Source: JAAYXU01 sp050942555
GTDB taxonomy: Bacteria; Bacillota; Clostridia; Christensenellales; UMGS416
Length of the DNA: 9,600 nucleotides
Direction: 5' to 3'
NCBI GenBank assembly: GCA_050942555.1
Contig: JBMNNN010000069.1
Location: 1 to 9,600, forward strand
Numbering within the stretch: the stretch's first letter is position 1; each line of letters starts with the position of its first letter. A model generated the notes under the pieces. The model saw only the letters and a list, made by a program, of their open reading frames with translations. It searched no databases and was not told where the DNA came from. The position numbers were made by a program, and so were the translations under genes. Shown piece after piece: positions 7,058 to 9,600 of the stretch.

Positions 7058-7669
7058 ATGATCGTAATCGGTCTGACCGGCGGCATCGCTTCGGGAAAGA
7101 CCACCGCCGCAGAAGTGCTGCGCCGCCTGGGCGCACGGGTATGGGACGCCGACGAGGCCGCGCGGGACGCAGTGCGGCCCGGCACCGAAGGATACCGCGC
7201 GCTGCGCGCGCGGTACGCACCCGGGTTTTTCATGCCCGACGGCGCGCTCGACCGCCGCAAGCTGGCTCAATATGTATTCGGCCATCCCGAGCGGGTGGCC
7301 GAGCTCAACCGGACGCTGCATCCCTATATACTGGCCGACATGCGCGAGCGGCTCCGCGCTTTTGAGGACGAGGGGGCGGCCGTCGCGGTCATCGACGTGC
7401 CGCTCCTTTTTGAGACGGGACTCGACCGCGAGGTGGACGAGGTCTGGGTTGTTTCCTGCGGGGAGGACGCGCAGCGCGAGCGGATGCTCCGCCGCGGATA
7501 TACGCTTGAGGAGGCCGACGCGCGCATCGCTGCACAGATGCCCGACGCCGAGCGCAGGCGCCGCGCCGACCGCGTCATCGACACGTCGGGCCCGAAGGAC
7601 GACACAGCCCGCTATATCGAGGGGCTGTACCTGGATATGATGGAGGAGCGCCGGTGCGAAAAACCGTAA
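7058..7669 (+). CDS. coaE: Dephospho-CoA kinase
   Basis: CoaE phosphorylates the 3'-hydroxyl of dephospho-CoA, the last step of coenzyme A synthesis. The start at 7058 is preferred because CAGGGGGC lies 5-6 bases upstream and the protein then begins MIVIGLTGG, as family members do. An in-frame ATG at 7025 inside polA lacks a ribosome site. The 203-residue product is of normal size. The P-loop GGIASGKT is at residues 8-15. VWDAD (28-32) supplies the conserved substrate-side Asp. DRRKLAQYVF, LNRTLHP at 83-89 and VIDVPLLFETG at 111-121 are further family motifs, and the lid region carries RMLRRGYTLEEADARIAAQMP. Near the C-terminus VIDTSG matches the usual end of the fold. It sits 19 bases after polA and its last 16 bases overlap the next gene, so translation is probably coupled. 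The polA-coaE pairing is common in Firmicutes. Confidence 0.96.
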   Translation: MIVIGLTGGIASGKTTAAEVLRRLGARVWDADEAARDAVRPGTEGYRALRARYAPGFFMPDGALDRRKLAQYVFGHPERVAELNRTLHPYILADMRERLRAFEDEGAAVAVIDVPLLFETGLDREVDEVWVVSCGEDAQRERMLRRGYTLEEADARIAAQMPDAERRRRADRVIDTSGPKDDTARYIEGLYLDMMEERRCEKP

Positions 7670-8220
7670 TATGGGCGCTCATACTCATCGCCGCCGCAGC
7701 TGCCTGTATTGCGGCACTCTGGCCTTATATGCTGCGCGCCCGGTACCCGCTGCGCTACCGGGAGCTTATCGTTTCGGCCGCCCATGCGGCGGGTCTGGAT
7801 CCGGCGATGGTCGCAGCCGTCATATACTGCGAGAGCGGCTTTCGCCCCGGTGTCGTATCGCCCGCGGGGGCGGTCGGACTGATGCAGGTCATGCCCGAGA
7901 CCGCGCTGTGGCTTTGCGAGCTGGAGGGGATGGAGCCCGTCAGCGGGGACGCGCTCACCGACCCCGCCACCAACATCGCGCTGGGCTGCGCGATGCTTCG
8001 CCGCATGATCGCCCGGTACCGCGATACCGACACCGCGCTTGCGGCCTATAACGCAGGTCCCGGGCGTGTCGACGCGTGGCTCGCCGACGAGCGGCACACC
8101 GGGGACGGCAGGACGCTGTCCGACATACCGTATCCTGAAACCCTTGCCTATGTCAGAAAGGTACGCTCAGCCTATGAGAAGTACAGCGCGCTGTATACCT
8201 GGAGCGGCGAGCGGCCGTAG
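7654..8220 (+). CDS. Membrane-anchored lytic transglycosylase, SLT domain
   Basis: This enzyme should cleave the MurNAc-GlcNAc bond of peptidoglycan, forming 1,6-anhydro ends, on the outer face of the membrane. The start is GTG 7654, with GGAGG at 7642-7646 and 7 bases of spacing. The 188-residue product begins with a short basic stretch (MRK) and one hydrophobic segment at residues 5-24, an uncleaved anchor or signal peptide. The SLT (goose-lysozyme-like) domain follows: the catalytic Glu60 in YCESGF, GAVGLMQVMPETA at 72-84, NIALG at 107-111, AAYNAGPG at 130-137, and PYPETLAYVRKV at 159-170. All hallmark motifs are intact, so it should be active. It overlaps coaE by 16 bp at its start and the binding-protein gene by 47 bp at its end. 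A transglycosylase after polA-coaE is a familiar clostridial order, as far as I recall. Confidence 0.93.
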   Translation: MRKTVIWALILIAAAAACIAALWPYMLRARYPLRYRELIVSAAHAAGLDPAMVAAVIYCESGFRPGVVSPAGAVGLMQVMPETALWLCELEGMEPVSGDALTDPATNIALGCAMLRRMIARYRDTDTALAAYNAGPGRVDAWLADERHTGDGRTLSDIPYPETLAYVRKVRSAYEKYSALYTWSGERP

Positions 8221-9600
8221 CCGCGGATCGCTTCCAATACTGATCTGTCTGCTGCTGCTTATTGCCGGCTGCGACGCCGGTCCTGAAAACAGTTTCCCCA
8301 GGATCACGCCCAATATCATAAGCGGCCCGGTCCGGGGCGGCACGCTGACCGTTCCCATTCCCGAAGACACCGGCCCGTTACATCCCCTGACCGAGCGCTC
8401 GCGCGAGCTGTGTAGCCTGGCGGGTCTCATTTTTGAGCCGCTTATCCGGTTTGACGCCAGCGGCGAACCCGACTCGTGCCTGGCCCAGTCGTGGCAGGTC
8501 GACGAGAGCCGGCTTACGTGGACATTCGCGCTGCGCGAGGGCGTACCCTGGCACGGACTGGGCCGGGACATGACCGCCCGCGATGTGGTATTCACGATGT
8601 CGCTCATAGAGGAGATGGGACCCGAGACGACTTACAGCGAAATGCTCGACTATGTGGAAAGCTGGACGGCGGTCGACGACTACACGCTGGCCGTCACGAT
8701 GAAGTACCCGTTCTACGGCGTCATCAATGCGCTGGACTTCCCGGTGGTGCCCGAAGGGTGCGGCTACGCAAAGGATACCGCGCCGAAGCTTGCCATCGGG
8801 ACAGGCCCCTATCGGATGATTTCGAACGACGCGGCGGCCGGCATGGCGCTCAAAGTCAACGAAGCGTGGTGGCGCAGGCTCCCCTATATAGAGGAGATAC
8901 GGGCGGTGCCCTTCTCCGGCAAATCCGAAGCGCTGGCCGCGCTGGTGCTCCAGCAGCTCGACGTGCTGCAGGAGGACAGCCTGACCGCGACGCAGTACCG
9001 CGACTCGGGAGACGCGAACGTATACGAGTATGCGACGCGGTACTTTGAGTTCCTCGCGCCCAACTTCAATTCGCTCTATCTCAAAGACCAGCGGGTGCGG
9101 CAGGCCATCGCGTACGCGCTCAACCGCCAGGAGATCGCGAGCAACGTATACGTCAACCACGCCATCGTCGTCGACACGCCGATCCCGCCCACTTCGTGGC
9201 TCTATCAGGGGCGGCTCGTCGTCTACAATCAGGACTTCGCGGAGGCAGAGCGGCTGCTCAGGCTGGCCGGGTGGAAGAACACCGACGAGGACAAATGGCT
9301 GGACATTTCCCCCGAAGGCGTCGAGGACGAGCTGTCGCTGGTGCTGCTCACATACGACGAGCCCGACCGCTCGCTGCGCTATGACGCGGCGCGGCTCATA
9401 CAGACGCAGCTGGCCAACGTGGGCATAAAGATCATCATCCGCTCGGAGTCGTGGGACGTTTTCCTGCAAATGATGCAGGAAGGCAACTACGACCTGCTGC
9501 TGGCCGGCTGGTATCTGTCGGACATTCCCGACCTGCGGTTCGCGTTCGCGTCCGACTCGGAGGGGAACGTCTCAGGGTACGCAAGCGAGCAGATGGACAA
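8174..9600 (+). CDS. Family-5 solute-binding lipoprotein of an ABC transporter, 3'-truncated
   Basis: This is the extracellular substrate-capture subunit of a peptide/nickel/opine-type ABC importer. The frame is open to the right edge; about 475 codons are seen and the family usually runs 500-600 residues. The ATG at 8174 gives a leader with basic residues, a hydrophobic core (ILICLLLL) and the lipobox LIAGC, with the lipid-modified Cys at residue 33. Family features after it are GGTLTVPIPEDTGPLHPL, IFEPLIRFD, TWTFALREGVPWHG, TARDVVFTM, IGTGPYRM, and the diagnostic SLYLKDQRVRQAIAYALNR. The start overlaps the transglycosylase gene by 47 bp. No ATG, GTG or TTG lies in frame between 8174 and the hydrophobic core, so the overlap is real unless there is a sequencing error; the other candidate, ATG 8150, has no ribosome site. 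The site for 8174 is weak (AAAGG, 12-base spacing), so coupling to the upstream gene is likely. The substrate cannot be told from this part. Confidence 0.92.
   Translation, partial: MRSTARCIPGAASGRSRGSLPILICLLLLIAGCDAGPENSFPRITPNIISGPVRGGTLTVPIPEDTGPLHPLTERSRELCSLAGLIFEPLIRFDASGEPDSCLAQSWQVDESRLTWTFALREGVPWHGLGRDMTARDVVFTMSLIEEMGPETTYSEMLDYVESWTAVDDYTLAVTMKYPFYGVINALDFPVVPEGCGYAKDTAPKLAIGTGPYRMISNDAAAGMALKVNEAWWRRLPYIEEIRAVPFSGKSEALAALVLQQLDVLQEDSLTATQYRDSGDANVYEYATRYFEFLAPNFNSLYLKDQRVRQAIAYALNRQEIASNVYVNHAIVVDTPIPPTSWLYQGRLVVYNQDFAEAERLLRLAGWKNTDEDKWLDISPEGVEDELSLVLLTYDEPDRSLRYDAARLIQTQLANVGIKIIIRSESWDVFLQMMQEGNYDLLLAGWYLSDIPDLRFAFASDSEGNVSGYASEQMD

Noticed and set aside
8378..9469. A 363-codon open frame on the minus strand.
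   Set aside because: It lies fully antisense to the solute-binding lipoprotein, whose family motifs are clear. Long antisense frames are expected in GC-rich genes.

Overview
The window looks like chromosomal DNA from a GC-rich anaerobic bacterium, most likely of the Firmicutes (Clostridia-like). The basis is an NAD(P)H-type [FeFe] hydrogenase, a polA-coaE-lytic transglycosylase gene order, intrinsic terminators, AGGAGG-type ribosome sites and a PolA with a decayed proofreading domain. Genes run at roughly 60-65 % GC (for example 37 of 60 bases at 4501-4560). The taxonomic placement is inference only.

Layout. (1) Positions 1-1409, + strand: the C-terminal four fifths of an [FeFe] hydrogenase catalytic subunit, cut by the left window edge. 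(2) 1424-1450: a bidirectional intrinsic terminator between convergent genes. (3) 1467-2492, - strand: an unrecognised 341-residue protein. (4) 2493-2607: a divergent intergenic region with a good sigma-A promoter for asnS and an inverted repeat centred on its -10 box. (5) 2608-4002, + strand: asnS, asparaginyl-tRNA synthetase. (6) 4003-4302: an AT-rich island (about 28-33 % GC in places) holding a terminator, an extended -10 promoter and a leader of about 140 nt. It is followed at 4303-4461 by a previously unlisted 52-codon ORF predicted to encode a one-pass membrane peptide. (7) 4483 to the right edge, + strand: a tight operon-like run of polA, coaE, a membrane-anchored lytic transglycosylase and a family-5 (peptide/nickel-type) solute-binding lipoprotein that runs off the window. 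The last two genes overlap by 47 bp.

Functionally this is mostly housekeeping: redox/H2 metabolism, translation, DNA repair and replication, CoA synthesis, cell-wall turnover and solute uptake. I see no mobile element, CRISPR array, phage gene or clear defence system. The parts that may be new are the small membrane ORF and AT-rich leader at 4120-4461, the orphan minus-strand protein, the dyad over the asnS promoter, and a TSCSPGW variant of the hydrogenase H-cluster motif.
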